This document shows positions 8,937 through 19,626 of a stretch of DNA of 64,000 nucleotides, in pieces. The notes below the pieces were generated by a model. That model ran no database searches. It was not told the DNA's origin and was given only the letters and a program-made list of their open reading frames with translations. The DNA comes from Bacilli bacterium. Its GTDB lineage: Bacteria > Bacillota_I > Bacilli_A > RF39 > UBA660. The position numbers and the translations under genes were made by a program. The DNA lies in the NCBI GenBank assembly GCA_017460175.1, contig JAFUBO010000006.1, forward strand, positions 96,339 through 160,338. Direction: 5' to 3'. Every line of letters begins with the position of its first letter. The first letter of the stretch is position 1.

Positions 8937-9722
8937 ATGAAAGGAATCTTAGGTAAAAAGATCGGAATGACTCAAGTATTTACCAAAGAAGGTAAATTAA
9001 TTCCGGTAACTGTTATTGAAGTAGAACCAAATGTGGTTACACAAATCAAAACAGTAGAAAAAGATGGTTATGATGCTATTCAACTTGCTACTGAAACTAT
9101 AAGAGAAAGTTTAAGTAACAAACCAGCAATGGGTCATACAAAGAAAGCTAACACAACACCTAAGCGCTTCTTAAGAGAAATTAGAGGAGTTAATGTTAAT
9201 GATTACACTTTAGGTCAAACTATTGGTGTAGACATTTTCGAAGCAGGGGAAATTGTTGATGTTACAGGAACTTCTAAAGGTAAAGGGTTCCAAGGTGTTA
9301 TTAAAAGACACAATCAATCAACTGGTCCTATGGGACATGGTTCACAATACCATAGAGGAGTTGGTTCTTTAGGTACAATGTTACCAATGCACGTACTTAA
9401 AGGAAAGAAAATGCCTGGTCAAATGGGTAATGTTCAAAGAACAGTTCAAAATCTTGAAATTGTATCAGTAGATACAGAAAATAGTGTAATTTTAGTTAAA
9501 GGTAATGTTCCTGGTCCAAAGAAATCATTAGTTATGATTCGTACTGCAGTTAAAAATCCTGAAGGAAAAAATGAAGCTGCTGACTTAGTATCTTATGTTG
9601 AAGTAGTTGAAACTCCAATAGAAGAAGTAAATGAAGTAGCAGAAGAAGTAGCTGTAGAAGAAACACCAGTTGAAGAAGTAACTGAAGAAGTTACTGAAGA
9701 ACAAACTACAACTGAAGAATAA
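8937..9722 (+). CDS. rplC: 50S ribosomal protein L3 with acidic C-terminal tail
   Basis: L3 binds near the start of domain VI of 23S rRNA and helps organise the peptidyl transferase centre. The core (1 to about 211) has [10 protein letters not shown], the hallmark [14 protein letters not shown] and [19 protein letters not shown]. The protein is 261 residues against about 205-210 usually: the last 50 or so residues are a low-complexity acidic repeat of Glu, Val and Thr ([15 protein letters not shown] units), an added tail of unknown role. Confidence 0.97.
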   Translation: MKGILGKKIGMTQVFTKEGKLIPVTVIEVEPNVVTQIKTVEKDGYDAIQLATETIRESLSNKPAMGHTKKANTTPKRFLREIRGVNVNDYTLGQTIGVDIFEAGEIVDVTGTSKGKGFQGVIKRHNQSTGPMGHGSQYHRGVGSLGTMLPMHVLKGKKMPGQMGNVQRTVQNLEIVSVDTENSVILVKGNVPGPKKSLVMIRTAVKNPEGKNEAADLVSYVEVVETPIEEVNEVAEEVAVEETPVEEVTEEVTEEQTTTEE

Positions 9723-9776
9723 TCATCACAATTAAATGAAAACAATTTATATAAGTGATGAAAGGAGGAATCGTAG

Positions 9777-10403
9777 ATGAAAAAAGTAGAACTTTTAAAT
9801 CTTAAAGGTGAAAAAGTAAAGGACATTAACTTAAATGAAGAAATATTTGGAATTACACCAAACAATAATGTTTTAAACGATGCAATTATTTTAACAATGG
9901 CATCATTAAGACAAGGAACACATAAAACTAAAAACCGTTCAGAAGTTTCTGGTGGAGGAAGAAAACCATGGAGACAAAAAGGAACTGGACGTGCACGTCA
10001 AGGTTCAATTAGAGCTGTACAATGGGTAGGTGGAGGAAGATATGGAACTCCAGTACCAAGAGATTATTCTAAAAAACAAAATAGAAAAGAAAGACAAATA
10101 GCTATTAAATCAGCATTAAGTGAAAAAGTTAATGCTAAAGAATTAATAGTAATTGATAAATTAAGTGTTAAAACACCAAAGACTAAAGAAATTATAAGTG
10201 TTTTAGAAACATTAAAAGTAGCTGATAAGAAAGTATTATTAGTAGTGAAAGAATTTGATGATAACTTAATTTTAGCATCAAGAAACTTACAAAACGTAGT
10301 ATTAATCTTAGCAGATGAAATTAATGTATTAGATGTTGTAGGAACTGATGTAATGGTAATTACAGAAGATGCCTTAAAATACGTTGAGGAGGTGCTTAAA
10401 TAA
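9777..10403 (+). CDS. rplD: 50S ribosomal protein L4
   Basis: 208 residues. The long tunnel loop (about residues 45-95) contains [20 protein letters not shown], the RNA-binding signature. L4 lines the exit tunnel and in other bacteria feeds back on the S10 leader. AAGGAGG precedes the start; the stop overlaps the rplW start by one base (TAATG). Confidence 0.97.
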   Translation: MKKVELLNLKGEKVKDINLNEEIFGITPNNNVLNDAIILTMASLRQGTHKTKNRSEVSGGGRKPWRQKGTGRARQGSIRAVQWVGGGRYGTPVPRDYSKKQNRKERQIAIKSALSEKVNAKELIVIDKLSVKTPKTKEIISVLETLKVADKKVLLVVKEFDDNLILASRNLQNVVLILADEINVLDVVGTDVMVITEDALKYVEEVLK

Positions 10404-10687
10404 TGAAAGATACTAAATACTTAGAAATAATTAAAGCACCAGTTATTACTGAAAAAAGTGAGATTGCTAGAGAAAATGGAAAATATACTTTTAAAGTAGA
10501 TAGCAAAGCAAATAAAATTGAAATTAAAGAAGCAATCGAAAAAATATTTAATGTTAAAGTTACTGCAATCAGAACTTTAAACGTTAAACCAAAGAAAAGA
10601 AGAGTTGGTCGTTATACTGGATTAACTAATCGTACAAAGAAAGCAATTGTTACCTTAGCTGAAGGACAAACAATTGATCTTGGTTAG
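10403..10687 (+). CDS. rplW: 50S ribosomal protein L23
   Basis: 94 residues. APVITEKSE at the N-terminus and [14 protein letters not shown] in the extended loop identify L23, which sits at the tunnel exit and docks SRP and trigger factor. It is translationally coupled to rplD. Confidence 0.96.
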   Translation: MKDTKYLEIIKAPVITEKSEIARENGKYTFKVDSKANKIEIKEAIEKIFNVKVTAIRTLNVKPKKRRVGRYTGLTNRTKKAIVTLAEGQTIDLG

Positions 10688-10703
10688 AAGGAGGAAATAA
10701 GTT

Positions 10704-11534
10704 ATGGCAATTATAAATTACAAACCTACTACACCAGGACGTAGAAAAATGAGTGCATTAGTAAATGAAGAAATAACTACTAGCACTCCAGAAAAATCAT
10801 TAACAATCACTATTAAGAAAAATGGTGGTCGTAATAATCAAGGTAAGATAACAGTTCGTCATCATGGTGGTGGAGAAAAAAGAAAATATCGTATCATTGA
10901 TTTCAAAAGAAATAAATTTAACGTTCCTGGAAAAGTAGCAAGTATCGAATACGATCCAAACAGAACAGCTAATATTGCATTAGTAAATTATGTTGATGGA
11001 GAAAAAAGATACATTATTGCTCCAAAAGGTTTAGTTGTTGGTCAAACAATTGAAGCTGGAGAAAACGTTGATATTAAAGTTGGTAATGCATTACCAATAA
11101 TGAATATACCAGTAGGTACAATGATTCATAATATTGAATTACGTCCTGGAAAAGGTGGAGAACTTGCAAGAAGCGCTGGTTCATCTGCTCAAATATTAGG
11201 TCGTGAAGATAATTATGTAATGATTCGTTTATCAAGCGGTGAACAAAGAAAAGTATTAGGAACATGTATGGCAACAGTAGGAGTTGTTGGAAACGAAGAC
11301 TCTTCACTTGTTAAAGTAGGTAAAGCTGGTCGTACTCGTCATATGGGAATTAGACCTACAGTTCGTGGTTCTGTAATGAATCCAAATGACCATCCACATG
11401 GTGGTGGTGAAGGACGTGCTCCAGTAGGACGTAAAGCACCAATGACACCTTGGGGTAAACCTGCACTTGGATTAAAGACACGTAAGAAAAAACATTCTGA
11501 CAAGTTCATAGTACGTCGTCGTAATAGTAAATAG
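10704..11534 (+). CDS. rplB: 50S ribosomal protein L2
   Basis: 276 residues, normal length. Conserved blocks include [17 protein letters not shown] and the C-terminal [15 protein letters not shown] with the histidine implicated in peptidyl transferase function and subunit association. Preceded by AAGGAGG. Confidence 0.98.
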   Translation: MAIINYKPTTPGRRKMSALVNEEITTSTPEKSLTITIKKNGGRNNQGKITVRHHGGGEKRKYRIIDFKRNKFNVPGKVASIEYDPNRTANIALVNYVDGEKRYIIAPKGLVVGQTIEAGENVDIKVGNALPIMNIPVGTMIHNIELRPGKGGELARSAGSSAQILGREDNYVMIRLSSGEQRKVLGTCMATVGVVGNEDSSLVKVGKAGRTRHMGIRPTVRGSVMNPNDHPHGGGEGRAPVGRKAPMTPWGKPALGLKTRKKKHSDKFIVRRRNSK

Positions 11535-11554
11535 GAAAGGATGATTAAAAGAAT

Positions 11555-11824
11555 ATGGCAAGAAGTTTAAAAAAAGGACCTTATGTATTCGATAGATTAT
11601 TAAAAAAGGTTCAAGAATTAAATAAATCTGGAAAAAAAGAAGTCATTAAAACTTGGTCACGCCGTTCCACTATTTTCCCTGATTTTATAGGACATACATT
11701 TGCAGTACACAATGGAAAAGAATTTATTCCAGTTTATGTTACTGAAGATATGGTAGGACATAAATTAGGTGAATTTGCATTAACACGTAAATTTGGTGGA
11801 CATGGTTCAGAGAAAAAGAAATAG
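11555..11824 (+). CDS. rpsS: 30S ribosomal protein S19
   Basis: 89 residues. [32 protein letters not shown] and [16 protein letters not shown] are the standard S19 blocks. It forms the S13-S19 contact in the 30S head. Its ribosome site (AAAGGATG) is weaker than its neighbours'. Confidence 0.97.
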   Translation: MARSLKKGPYVFDRLLKKVQELNKSGKKEVIKTWSRRSTIFPDFIGHTFAVHNGKEFIPVYVTEDMVGHKLGEFALTRKFGGHGSEKKK

Positions 11825-11848
11825 AAATAATGACTAGGAGGAGAAAGT

Positions 11849-12184
11849 ATGGAAGCAAAAGCAATTGCTAAAGGTTTAAGAATATCTCCAATCAGAGCTA
11901 GATTAGTTTCTGATATGATAAGAGGTAAAAAATGTAGTGATGCATTAACAATCTTAAACAATGTTAATAATAAGTCTGCAAGACTTACTAAAAAAGTATT
12001 AGATTCTGCTATTGCTAATGCTGTTAATAATAATGGTGCAGATGCTGCAACATTATATGTTAAAGAAGCAAGAGTAGATGCTGGTCCTGTTATGAAACGT
12101 CACTTTTTCGACTCACGTTCACATATAGGACATAGAAATCATAGAACTAGTCACATTATTATAGTAGTGGCTACAAAAAACTAA
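11849..12184 (+). CDS. rplV: 50S ribosomal protein L22
   Basis: 111 residues. [19 protein letters not shown] near the N-terminus and the basic hairpin ending in [18 protein letters not shown] identify L22, a tunnel-constriction protein. Strong AGGAGG ribosome site. Confidence 0.97.
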   Translation: MEAKAIAKGLRISPIRARLVSDMIRGKKCSDALTILNNVNNKSARLTKKVLDSAIANAVNNNGADAATLYVKEARVDAGPVMKRHFFDSRSHIGHRNHRTSHIIIVVATKN

Positions 12185-12200
12185 TAAGGAGGTTACAGAA

Positions 12201-12893
12201 ATGGGACAAAAGGTAAATCCTAATGGACTAAGACTTGGTATCAATAAAGACTGGGAAGCAAAATGGATTAGTGGTAAAAAAGATTTTGCTAAATACTTAG
12301 ATAAAGATGTTAAAATTCGTAACTATTTAGATAAAAACTTAAAAAACGCTGGTATTGCTAAAGTTGAAATCGAAAGAAATACTAAGAAAACAGAAGTAGT
12401 TATTCATACTTCAAAACCAGGTGTTATGATTGGACATGGTGGAGAAGAAATAGAAAAATTAAAATCTGCTCTTTCTAAAATCGTAGATGAAAATGTACAA
12501 ATTTCAATCGTTGATATTAAGAAAGCTGATTTAAATGCTAAATTAGTTGCTGATTCAATCGCAAATCAAATTACTAATAGAGCATCATTCCGTATGGCTC
12601 AAAAACGTGCAATCAGAAATGCAATGAAAGCTGGAGCTAAAGGAATTAAAACAAGTGTATCTGGACGTTTAGGTGGAGCTGATATGGCTCGTAGTGAAGG
12701 ATATACTGAAGGAACTATACCTCTACACACATTAAGAGCTGATGTTGATTATGCTACAGCTGAAGCTGATACAACATTTGGTAAAATTGGTGTAAAAGTA
12801 TGGATCTATAAAGGAGAAATTCTTAACAAAAAGAATAAAAACAACGAAGTAAAAGAAACAAAAAAAGAAAATAAGGCTAAAGGAGGTAATTAA
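12201..12893 (+). CDS. rpsC: 30S ribosomal protein S3
   Basis: 230 residues. [13 protein letters not shown] at the start, the KH RNA-binding segment [14 protein letters not shown], and [20 protein letters not shown] in the C-terminal domain. The last 20 or so residues are a Lys/Asn/Glu-rich tail. S3 forms the mRNA entry channel and helicase site. Confidence 0.97.
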   Translation: MGQKVNPNGLRLGINKDWEAKWISGKKDFAKYLDKDVKIRNYLDKNLKNAGIAKVEIERNTKKTEVVIHTSKPGVMIGHGGEEIEKLKSALSKIVDENVQISIVDIKKADLNAKLVADSIANQITNRASFRMAQKRAIRNAMKAGAKGIKTSVSGRLGGADMARSEGYTEGTIPLHTLRADVDYATAEADTTFGKIGVKVWIYKGEILNKKNKNNEVKETKKENKAKGGN

Positions 12894-12895
12894 TT

Positions 12896-13327
12896 ATGTT
12901 AATACCGTCAAGAACTAAATATCGTCGTGTACATAGATTACCTTACGAAGGTCGTTCACGTGGAAATAGAGAACTAAGTTTTGGTGAATATGGACTTCAA
13001 GCTAAAGAAGGTGCTTGGATTACAGCTAACCAAATAGAAGCTGCACGTATTGCTATGACTCGTTACATGAAACGTGGAGGAAAAGTTTGGATAAATATAT
13101 TCCCTCACATGCCATTAACTAAAAAACCTATCGGTACAAGACAAGGTAAAGGTAAAGGTAATGTTGAAGGATGGGTTGCAGTAGTTAAAGAAGGAAAAAT
13201 AATGTTTGAAATTGCTGGCGTTGATGAAGCAACAGCAAGAGAAGCATTAAGACTAGCTTCACACAAACTACCAGTAGCAACTAAATTTGTAATGAAAGAA
13301 AATGGTGGTGAGTCAAATGAAGGTTAA
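12896..13327 (+). CDS. rplP: 50S ribosomal protein L16
   Basis: 143 residues. [12 protein letters not shown], then [14 protein letters not shown] and RMGKGKGN-type loop ([19 protein letters not shown]). L16 binds near the A-site tRNA. Its 3' end overlaps the start of rpmC by 11 bases, implying coupled translation. Confidence 0.97.
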   Translation: MLIPSRTKYRRVHRLPYEGRSRGNRELSFGEYGLQAKEGAWITANQIEAARIAMTRYMKRGGKVWINIFPHMPLTKKPIGTRQGKGKGNVEGWVAVVKEGKIMFEIAGVDEATAREALRLASHKLPVATKFVMKENGGESNEG

Positions 13328-13511
13328 AGAAATTAGAGAATTATCAACTGAAGAAATCAACAAGAAATTAGTTGAAACAAAAGAAGAATTATTCAACTTA
13401 CGTTTCCAACAAGCAACTGGTACATTAGAAAAACCTTCTAGAATTAGAGATTTAAGACACACTGTTGCTAGAATGAAAACCGTTCTAAAAGAACGTGAAA
13501 GTGCAGAGTAG
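13317..13511 (+). CDS. rpmC: 50S ribosomal protein L29
   Basis: 64 residues, helical hairpin: [34 protein letters not shown] and a conserved basic C-terminus. The ATG at 13317 lies inside the end of rplP and uses GGTGG as ribosome site; an in-frame ATG at 13302 would add residues not found in L29. L29 sits at the tunnel exit next to L23. Confidence 0.95.
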   Translation: MKVKEIRELSTEEINKKLVETKEELFNLRFQQATGTLEKPSRIRDLRHTVARMKTVLKERESAE

Positions 13512-13521
13512 GAGGTTTATT

Positions 13522-13782
13522 ATGGAAAAGAAATTAAGTAAAGAATTAGTTGGTAAAGTAGTAAGCGCTACTAATGATAAAACAATCACTGTCTTAGTTG
13601 AAACTTATAAAAACCATCCGTTATATCACAAAAGAGTAAAAAGCTCTAAGAAATATAGTGTACATGATGAAAAAAATATCGCAAAAGTTGGAGATACTGT
13701 TCGTATAGTTGAAACTAGACCATTATCAAAAACTAAACATTTCTATTTAAAAGAAATAGTAAAAGAAGCAGTTATTATTTAA
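13522..13782 (+). CDS. rpsQ: 30S ribosomal protein S17
   Basis: 86 residues, OB-fold: [38 protein letters not shown] and [15 protein letters not shown]. The start at 13522 follows TAGGAGG; upstream in-frame codons overlap rpmC and are not conserved. A primary 16S rRNA binder. Confidence 0.96.
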   Translation: MEKKLSKELVGKVVSATNDKTITVLVETYKNHPLYHKRVKSSKKYSVHDEKNIAKVGDTVRIVETRPLSKTKHFYLKEIVKEAVII

Positions 13783-13817
13783 CGCTTAGATGATTAATTA
13801 AGAAGGAGGAATAATCT

Positions 13818-14186
13818 ATGTTACAACAAGAAAGCCGTATGAAGGTTGCAGACAACTCAGGAGCTCGTGAATTATTAGTAATCAGAGTTCTAGGTGGAAG
13901 CAAAGTTAAAACAGGTAACATTGGTGATGTAGTAGTAGGAACTGTTAAAAGTGCTATCCCTAACTCACCAATTCCAAAAGGAAAAGTTGTAAAAGCAGTT
14001 ATCGTTCGTAGTCGTCAAGGCGTTCGTCGTGAAGATGGAAGTTATATTAAGTTCGATGACAATGCTTGTGTTATCATTCGTGATGACAAGAGTCCAGTAG
14101 GAACTCGTATTTTTGGACCAGTAGCAAGAGAACTTCGTGATAAAGATTACATGAAAATCGTATCTTTAGCAAAAGAAGTACTATAA
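13818..14186 (+). CDS. rplN: 50S ribosomal protein L14
   Basis: 122 residues, normal length. [47 protein letters not shown] and SLAKEVL at the end. First gene of the spc part of the cluster; L14 forms inter-subunit bridges. GAAGGAGG precedes it. Confidence 0.98.
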   Translation: MLQQESRMKVADNSGARELLVIRVLGGSKVKTGNIGDVVVGTVKSAIPNSPIPKGKVVKAVIVRSRQGVRREDGSYIKFDDNACVIIRDDKSPVGTRIFGPVARELRDKDYMKIVSLAKEVL

Positions 14187-14200
14187 GAGGAGGATAATTT

Positions 14201-14512
14201 ATGAACTTTAAAGTAGGAGATGAAGTTGTAGTTATCACTGGTTCTGATAAAGGTAAAAAAGGAAAAATAATTAAAACATTAAAGGCAGAAAATAAAGTTA
14301 TAGTTGAAGGTGTACATGTTGTTAAAAAACATCAAAAACCAACAGGACAAGAAACTGGTGGAATAATCGAAAGAGAAGCACCAATTCATGCTTCAAATGT
14401 TATGATTGTAGATCCTAAAACTAAGAAAAGAACTAGAATAGGACATACAACTGATACAAAAACAAATAAAAAAATTAGAATAACAAAAAAATCAAACGAG
14501 AAGATTGATTAA
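14201..14512 (+). CDS. rplX: 50S ribosomal protein L24
   Basis: 103 residues. A KOW motif near the N-terminus ([17 protein letters not shown]), then [13 protein letters not shown] and [21 protein letters not shown]24 is an assembly initiator of the 50S subunit. The C-terminal 20 residues are a Lys-rich tail. Confidence 0.97.
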   Translation: MNFKVGDEVVVITGSDKGKKGKIIKTLKAENKVIVEGVHVVKKHQKPTGQETGGIIEREAPIHASNVMIVDPKTKKRTRIGHTTDTKTNKKIRITKKSNEKID

Positions 14513-14529
14513 TTGGAAGGAGGGTATTT

Positions 14530-15069
14530 ATGAACCGCCTAAAAGAGAAATACTTAAAAGAAGTAGTTCCAAGTTTACAAGAAAAATATAATTATAAGTC
14601 AAAAATGGAAATTCCAAAATTAGAAAAAATCGTAATTAATATGGGTGTTGGTGATGCAACTACTAACTCTAAGTTATTAGATGCTGCAATTGCTGATCTT
14701 ACTAAGATTGCAGGACAAAAACCAGTAATTACAAGAGCAAAAAAATCAATCGCAGGATTCAAAGTAAGAGAAGGTCAAGCAATTGGTTGTAAAGTTACTC
14801 TAAGAGGAGAAAATATGTATAACTTTATGGATAAGTTAATCACAATTGCTCTTCCAGGAGTTAGAGATTTCAGAGGAGTAAGTAATAAAGCTTTCGATGG
14901 TAGAGGAAACTATACTATGGGAATTAAAGAACAATTAATATTCCAAGAAATCGATTATGATGATGTTGTTAAAGTAAGAGGTATGGATATTATCTTTGTT
15001 ACAACAGCAAAATCTAATGAAGAATCATATGACTTATTAAATGGACTAGGAATTCCTTTTAGAAAGTAA
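14530..15069 (+). CDS. rplE: 50S ribosomal protein L5
   Basis: 179 residues, normal length. [33 protein letters not shown] and the terminal GLGIPFRK. L5 binds 5S rRNA and contacts P-site tRNA. GGAAGGAGG precedes the ATG. Confidence 0.98.
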   Translation: MNRLKEKYLKEVVPSLQEKYNYKSKMEIPKLEKIVINMGVGDATTNSKLLDAAIADLTKIAGQKPVITRAKKSIAGFKVREGQAIGCKVTLRGENMYNFMDKLITIALPGVRDFRGVSNKAFDGRGNYTMGIKEQLIFQEIDYDDVVKVRGMDIIFVTTAKSNEESYDLLNGLGIPFRK

Positions 15070-15085
15070 TGATGGAGGAAAAATT

Positions 15086-15271
15086 ATGGCAAAGAAAAGT
15101 ATGATAGTAAAGGCTAATAGACCACAAAAATACAAAGTACGTGAATATACAAGATGTTCTCGTTGCGGTCGTCCACACGCAGTTATGAGTAAATTCGGAA
15201 TCTGCCGTATTTGCTTCCGTGAATTAGCTTATAAAGGACAAATACCAGGGGTTAAAAAATCAAGTTGGTAA
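15086..15271 (+). CDS. rpsN: 30S ribosomal protein S14, zinc-binding (type Z)
   Basis: 61 residues. Four cysteines C24-x2-C27 and C40-x2-C43 form the zinc ribbon of the short, zinc-containing S14 form, used when zinc is plentiful; many Firmicutes carry a second zinc-free copy elsewhere. Confidence 0.97.
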   Translation: MAKKSMIVKANRPQKYKVREYTRCSRCGRPHAVMSKFGICRICFRELAYKGQIPGVKKSSW

Positions 15272-15292
15272 TTTGGAAAGGAGGAAATTTAA

Positions 15293-15694
15293 ATGGCAGT
15301 AGTAACAGATACAATTGCAGATATGTTAACAAGAATTCGTAATGCTAATCAAATGCGTTATGAAGAAGTACAAGTCCCTGCTTCTAACATAAAAAAAGAA
15401 ATCGCTAAGATTTTAAAAGAAGAAGGATTTATTAAAGATTATAAAATTGAAGACAATGATGCTCAAGGAACTATTATCTTAACTTTAAAATATACAGATA
15501 AGAAAGAAAGAGTTATCACTGGATTAAAAAGAATTTCCAAACCAGGTTTAAGAGTTTATGCTAAAAATGATGAAATTCCAAAAGTTCTTAATGGATTAGG
15601 AATCGCAATCATTTCTACATCAAAAGGAATTATGACAGATAAACAAGCTCGTAAAGAAAATATAGGTGGAGAAGTTCTAGCTTATATATGGTAA
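15293..15694 (+). CDS. rpsH: 30S ribosomal protein S8
   Basis: 133 residues. [15 protein letters not shown] at the N-terminus and [26 protein letters not shown] at the end (given here only as markers) are the S8 signature. S8 is a primary 16S binder and in Escherichia coli represses the spc operon. Confidence 0.97.
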   Translation: MAVVTDTIADMLTRIRNANQMRYEEVQVPASNIKKEIAKILKEEGFIKDYKIEDNDAQGTIILTLKYTDKKERVITGLKRISKPGLRVYAKNDEIPKVLNGLGIAIISTSKGIMTDKQARKENIGGEVLAYIW

Positions 15695-15760
15695 TAAGAC
15701 AAAGATAATTTGAAACCCGTGAAACACGGTAAATATAAAATGAGATATAGGAGGTGTCGT

Positions 15761-16291
15761 ATGAGCCGTATAGGAAATAGAATTATTACAGTTCCAGCTG
15801 GAGTTACAGTTGAAGAAACTGATGGTATTGTTACTGTTAAAGGACCTAAAGGTGAACTTAAACAACCAATGCTAAAAGGTATTTCAATGAAACTTGAAGG
15901 AACAGAAATAACATTAGAACGTGCTAACGAAAATGCTAAAGCAATGCATGGAACAATGAATGCCTTAATAAACAACATGATCATTGGTGTAACTAAGGGT
16001 TATGAAAAAGGATTAGAAATCATTGGTGTTGGTTATCGTTTCAACGTTCAAGGAAAGAAATTAGTAATTAGTGCTGGATATTCACATCCAGTAAATATGG
16101 AAATTCCAGAAGGAATTACAGTAGAAGCAAATGGTAATACTGAAATCACTGTTAAAGGAATTGACAAAGTATTAGTTGGTGAATTTGCTGCTAACATTAG
16201 AAAAGTAAGACAACCTGAACCATACAAAGGTAAAGGAATTCGTTACAAAGATGAACATGTTCGTCGTAAAGAAGGAAAGAAAGCTGCTTAA
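15761..16291 (+). CDS. rplF: 50S ribosomal protein L6
   Basis: 176 residues, two-domain L6: MSRIGNRIITVPAGVTVEE, VTKGYEKGLEIIGVGYR and the C-terminal QPEPYKGKGIRYKDE. The ATG at 15761 follows TAGGAGGTG; the frame extends upstream but those residues are not L6-like. L6 supports the sarcin-ricin region. Confidence 0.97.
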   Translation: MSRIGNRIITVPAGVTVEETDGIVTVKGPKGELKQPMLKGISMKLEGTEITLERANENAKAMHGTMNALINNMIIGVTKGYEKGLEIIGVGYRFNVQGKKLVISAGYSHPVNMEIPEGITVEANGNTEITVKGIDKVLVGEFAANIRKVRQPEPYKGKGIRYKDEHVRRKEGKKAA

Positions 16292-16313
16292 TAGGTAGGA
16301 AGGAGAAAAGAAT

Positions 16314-16676
16314 ATGATAAAGAAAGAATCTCGTAATAGTATGCGTGTTGCTCGTCATGAAAGAATTCGTAAAACTATGATGGGTACAAGTGCAACACCA
16401 AGATTATGTGTATTCCGTTCAAATACTGGAATATACGCACAAATCATTGATGATGAAAACAAAACTACACTTTGCTCTGCTTCCTCATTAGATAAAGACT
16501 TAAAAATTAAAAACGGAAGTAATGTTGAAGCAGCTAAAGTTGTTGGAAAATCAATAGCTGAAAAAGCAAAGAAAGCAAAAATCACAAAAGTAGTATTTGA
16601 TAGAGGTGGATACCTATATCATGGACGTGTTAAAGCATTAGCTGACGCTGCACGTGAAAATGGATTAGAATTCTAA
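16314..16676 (+). CDS. rplR: 50S ribosomal protein L18
   Basis: 120 residues. [24 protein letters not shown], then [30 protein letters not shown] C-terminus (5S rRNA-binding). A shorter N-terminal basic arm is usual in Firmicutes. Confidence 0.97.
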   Translation: MIKKESRNSMRVARHERIRKTMMGTSATPRLCVFRSNTGIYAQIIDDENKTTLCSASSLDKDLKIKNGSNVEAAKVVGKSIAEKAKKAKITKVVFDRGGYLYHGRVKALADAARENGLEF

Positions 16677-16688
16677 TAGGAGGGTAAT

Positions 16689-17198
16689 ATGCAAAAGAGA
16701 ACTCAAGAATCTAAAGAGAAGCAATTTGAAGAATTAGTAATTGATGTTAAAAGCGTTGTTAAGGTTAACAAAGGTGGACGTCAAAGAAGATATTCTGCAA
16801 CAGTTGTTATCGGAGATCGTAAAGGTAAAGTTGGATTAGGTATTGGAAAAGCAAATGAAGTACCTGATGCAATCAAAAAAGCATTACAAGATGCTAATAA
16901 AAATATTATCACAATCCCTCTAACAGATGGAAGAACAGTTGCTCATGAAGCTATCGGTTATGCTGGAGCTGCAAGAGTTATAATTAAACCAGCTGCTGCA
17001 GGTACTGGAGTTATCGCTGGTGGATCTGTTCGTGCTATCTTAGAATTAGCAGGAATTCGTGATGTTGTCTCTAAATCACTAGGAGCAAGAACTAAATTAA
17101 ATATGGCAAGAGCTGCAATGAGTGCATTAAAGTCTATTAAGACTCCTGAACAAGTTGCTGCACTTCGCGGAAAAACAGTAGAGGAGATATTAGGATAA
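16689..17198 (+). CDS. rpsE: 30S ribosomal protein S5
   Basis: 169 residues. [38 protein letters not shown] and the loop [20 protein letters not shown]5 takes part in decoding accuracy. Its stop overlaps the rplO start by one base; in most Firmicutes rpmD (L30) would lie here and it is absent. Confidence 0.98.
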   Translation: MQKRTQESKEKQFEELVIDVKSVVKVNKGGRQRRYSATVVIGDRKGKVGLGIGKANEVPDAIKKALQDANKNIITIPLTDGRTVAHEAIGYAGAARVIIKPAAAGTGVIAGGSVRAILELAGIRDVVSKSLGARTKLNMARAAMSALKSIKTPEQVAALRGKTVEEILG

Positions 17199-17641
17199 TG
17201 AAGTTAAATGAATTACAAAGAAATATCGGAGCTACACAAGCAAAGAAAAGAGTTGGCCGTGGTCCAGGTAGTGGTCTTGGTAAAACAAGTGGAAAAGGTC
17301 AAAAAGGACAAAAAGCTCGTAGTGGAGCTAGTATAAACCCAGTATTTGAAGGTGGACAATTACCTTTATATAGAAGAATACCAAAAAGAGGATTTACTAA
17401 TGCAAAATTCAAAACAGTTTATGCAACTATCAATGTAAGTGAATTAAACAAATTTGAAGATGGAACAGTAGTTACACCAGCATTATTAAAAGATACTGGA
17501 TTAGTAAAAAAACAATTTGATGGAATTAAAGTATTAGGTAATGGAGAACTAACTAAAAAGTTAACAATTCAAGCTAATAAATTTTCAAATAGTGCTTTAG
17601 AAAAAATTAAAAAGGCAGGAAGTAAAGCAGAGGTGATCTAA
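17198..17641 (+). CDS. rplO: 50S ribosomal protein L15
   Basis: 147 residues. [21 protein letters not shown] (glycine-rich N-terminal arm) and [17 protein letters not shown]. It directly abuts rpsE, with no L30 gene between, and is followed one base later by secY. Confidence 0.97.
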   Translation: MKLNELQRNIGATQAKKRVGRGPGSGLGKTSGKGQKGQKARSGASINPVFEGGQLPLYRRIPKRGFTNAKFKTVYATINVSELNKFEDGTVVTPALLKDTGLVKKQFDGIKVLGNGELTKKLTIQANKFSNSALEKIKKAGSKAEVI

Positions 17642-17642
17642 T

Positions 17643-18914
17643 ATGTTTAAAACTATGAAGGAATTATTTACTTCAGGTAATAAAGATTTACGTCATAGAA
17701 TCTACTTTACATTAATGTGTCTTACAGTATTCATCTTAGGTATTTCAATTAGAGTACCTGGAACTGAAGACTTAACTAAAAACTTAGGTTTCCTAGAATT
17801 AATTAATACAATCGGTGGTGGAGCACTTAAAAACTTCTCAATCTTTGCATTAGGAGTTATGCCATACATCACTGCATCAATTATTACTCAGTTATTACAA
17901 ATGGATATATTTCCATACTTTACTGAGTTAGCTAAACAGGGACATACTGGAAGACAAAAGATAAATCAAATAACTAGATATATGGGTATTGCATTCGCAT
18001 TTATTGAAGGTTATGCATTTGCTTTTGCATTCTTAGGAAAGACTGGTAACCCAATGCAATATATGTATATAGCAACTGTTTTAACAGCAGGTACTGCATT
18101 ACTACTATGGATGGGTGACCAAATGACTCAAAAAGGTATTGGAAATGGTGTCAGCTTAATAATTATGGCTGGTATCATTGCAACACTTCCACAAATGTTT
18201 ATTACAGCATTCCAAGGCTTAGTAACATTTACTGGAGCTGCTAACGTAATAACTCTAGGAATAGTTAAATTTGTATTATTTGTAATAGTTTATTTCGCAA
18301 TTGTTATAGGAATGATCTTTGTTCAAGAATCAGAACGAAGAATACCAATTCAATATGCAAACAAATCAACTAGCGCTTATGGAAATGCACAAAGTTTTAT
18401 GCCAATAAAAATAAACTCTGCAGGAGTTATACCAGTTATTTTTGCATCAAGTTTATTATCAATACCAAATATAATTGCACAAGTAATTAAAAATGATAAA
18501 TTTACACTTGTTGTTCAAAAATACTTAACATATACAACTCCAGTAGGATTTATTATATACGTAGTATTAATATTCTTCTTTGCATACTTCTATACATTTA
18601 TTCAATTAAAACCAGAAGAATTTGCAAAGAATTTACAAGAAAACGGAGGATATATTCCAGGAATTAGACCAGGAGAAGAAACTAAACAATATGTTAGTAA
18701 GATTCTTACTCGTTTAACTGTTTTAGGTTCAGCATTCCTATCAGTAATTGCTGGATTACCAATAATATTCTCTAAATTAACAAGCTTACCAACATCAGTA
18801 TCAATTGGTGGTACAGGATTATTAATCGTTGTTGGTGTAGCACTAGAAACTTATAAACAATTAGAAGGTAGTATACTAACTAGAAGTTATAAGAGAGGTT
18901 ATAGTAGAAGATAA
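17643..18914 (+). CDS. secY: Preprotein translocase subunit SecY
   Basis: 423 residues with about ten membrane helices, the channel of the Sec translocon. Markers: GVMPYITASIITQLLQM (helix 2), VSLIIMAGI, QESERRIPIQYA and the C-terminal cytosolic loop PGIRPGEETKQYVSKILTRLT. It exports the lipoproteins and signal-peptide proteins found elsewhere in the window. Confidence 0.98.
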   Translation: MFKTMKELFTSGNKDLRHRIYFTLMCLTVFILGISIRVPGTEDLTKNLGFLELINTIGGGALKNFSIFALGVMPYITASIITQLLQMDIFPYFTELAKQGHTGRQKINQITRYMGIAFAFIEGYAFAFAFLGKTGNPMQYMYIATVLTAGTALLLWMGDQMTQKGIGNGVSLIIMAGIIATLPQMFITAFQGLVTFTGAANVITLGIVKFVLFVIVYFAIVIGMIFVQESERRIPIQYANKSTSAYGNAQSFMPIKINSAGVIPVIFASSLLSIPNIIAQVIKNDKFTLVVQKYLTYTTPVGFIIYVVLIFFFAYFYTFIQLKPEEFAKNLQENGGYIPGIRPGEETKQYVSKILTRLTVLGSAFLSVIAGLPIIFSKLTSLPTSVSIGGTGLLIVVGVALETYKQLEGSILTRSYKRGYSRR

Positions 18915-18915
18915 T

Positions 18916-19566
18916 ATGAAAAATATAATGTTTATAGCTCCACCTGCTGCCGGTAAAGGTACACAAGCAGAGCTAGTTGTAGAAAAGTATCATATACCTC
19001 ATATATCAACTGGTGATATTTTAAGAGAAATATCTAAAGAAGATAGTGAAATAGGTAAGTATGTACAAGAAACACTAGCGAGTGGACAATTAGTGAAAGA
19101 TGATATTACATATCAATTAATCGAAGACAGATTAAAAAAAGAAGATTGTAAAAAAGGCTTTATTATAGATGGATTTCCACGTAATATAGACCAAGCTTAT
19201 CAATATGATAAAATACTTGATAAATTAGGTTATGAAGTAGGTAATGTTATATTAATTAATATAGACAAAAAAACATTGGAAAAAAGAATAACAGGGAGAA
19301 GAATTTGTGAGAAGTGTAATTCAATTTATAATATAAATGATGAAGCATCTTCTCCAAAACAAGAATCTATATGTGATAATTGTGGTGGAAAGTTATATCA
19401 AAGAAGTGATGATAATTTAGCTTCTTTTGAAACTAGATATGAAACTTACATTGAAAAAACTGAACCAATCATAAAACATTACAAAGATATGAATGTACTT
19501 TCTGAAGTAGAAGGAAACGATACAGTAGAAAATATATTTAAATCTATTGATAAAATAATTAGATAA
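18916..19566 (+). CDS. adk: Adenylate kinase, zinc-lid type, with altered P-loop
   Basis: 216 residues; converts ATP + AMP to 2 ADP. The P-loop reads APPAAGKGT (residues 8-16), where GxPGxGKGT is usual: Gly8 and Gly11 are both Ala, but the invariant Gly13-Lys14-Gly15-Thr16 remain. The lid has four cysteines (C131, C134, C153, C156) for structural zinc. STGDILRE and GFIIDGFPRN are conserved. No map gene (methionine aminopeptidase) follows, unlike the usual adk-map-infA order. Confidence 0.96.
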   Translation: MKNIMFIAPPAAGKGTQAELVVEKYHIPHISTGDILREISKEDSEIGKYVQETLASGQLVKDDITYQLIEDRLKKEDCKKGFIIDGFPRNIDQAYQYDKILDKLGYEVGNVILINIDKKTLEKRITGRRICEKCNSIYNINDEASSPKQESICDNCGGKLYQRSDDNLASFETRYETYIEKTEPIIKHYKDMNVLSEVEGNDTVENIFKSIDKIIR

Positions 19567-19626
19567 GGTATCAAAAGAAGGATAATTCCTTCTTTGGAAG
19601 ATACATCTTCGAGGAGAGTGAAGAGA

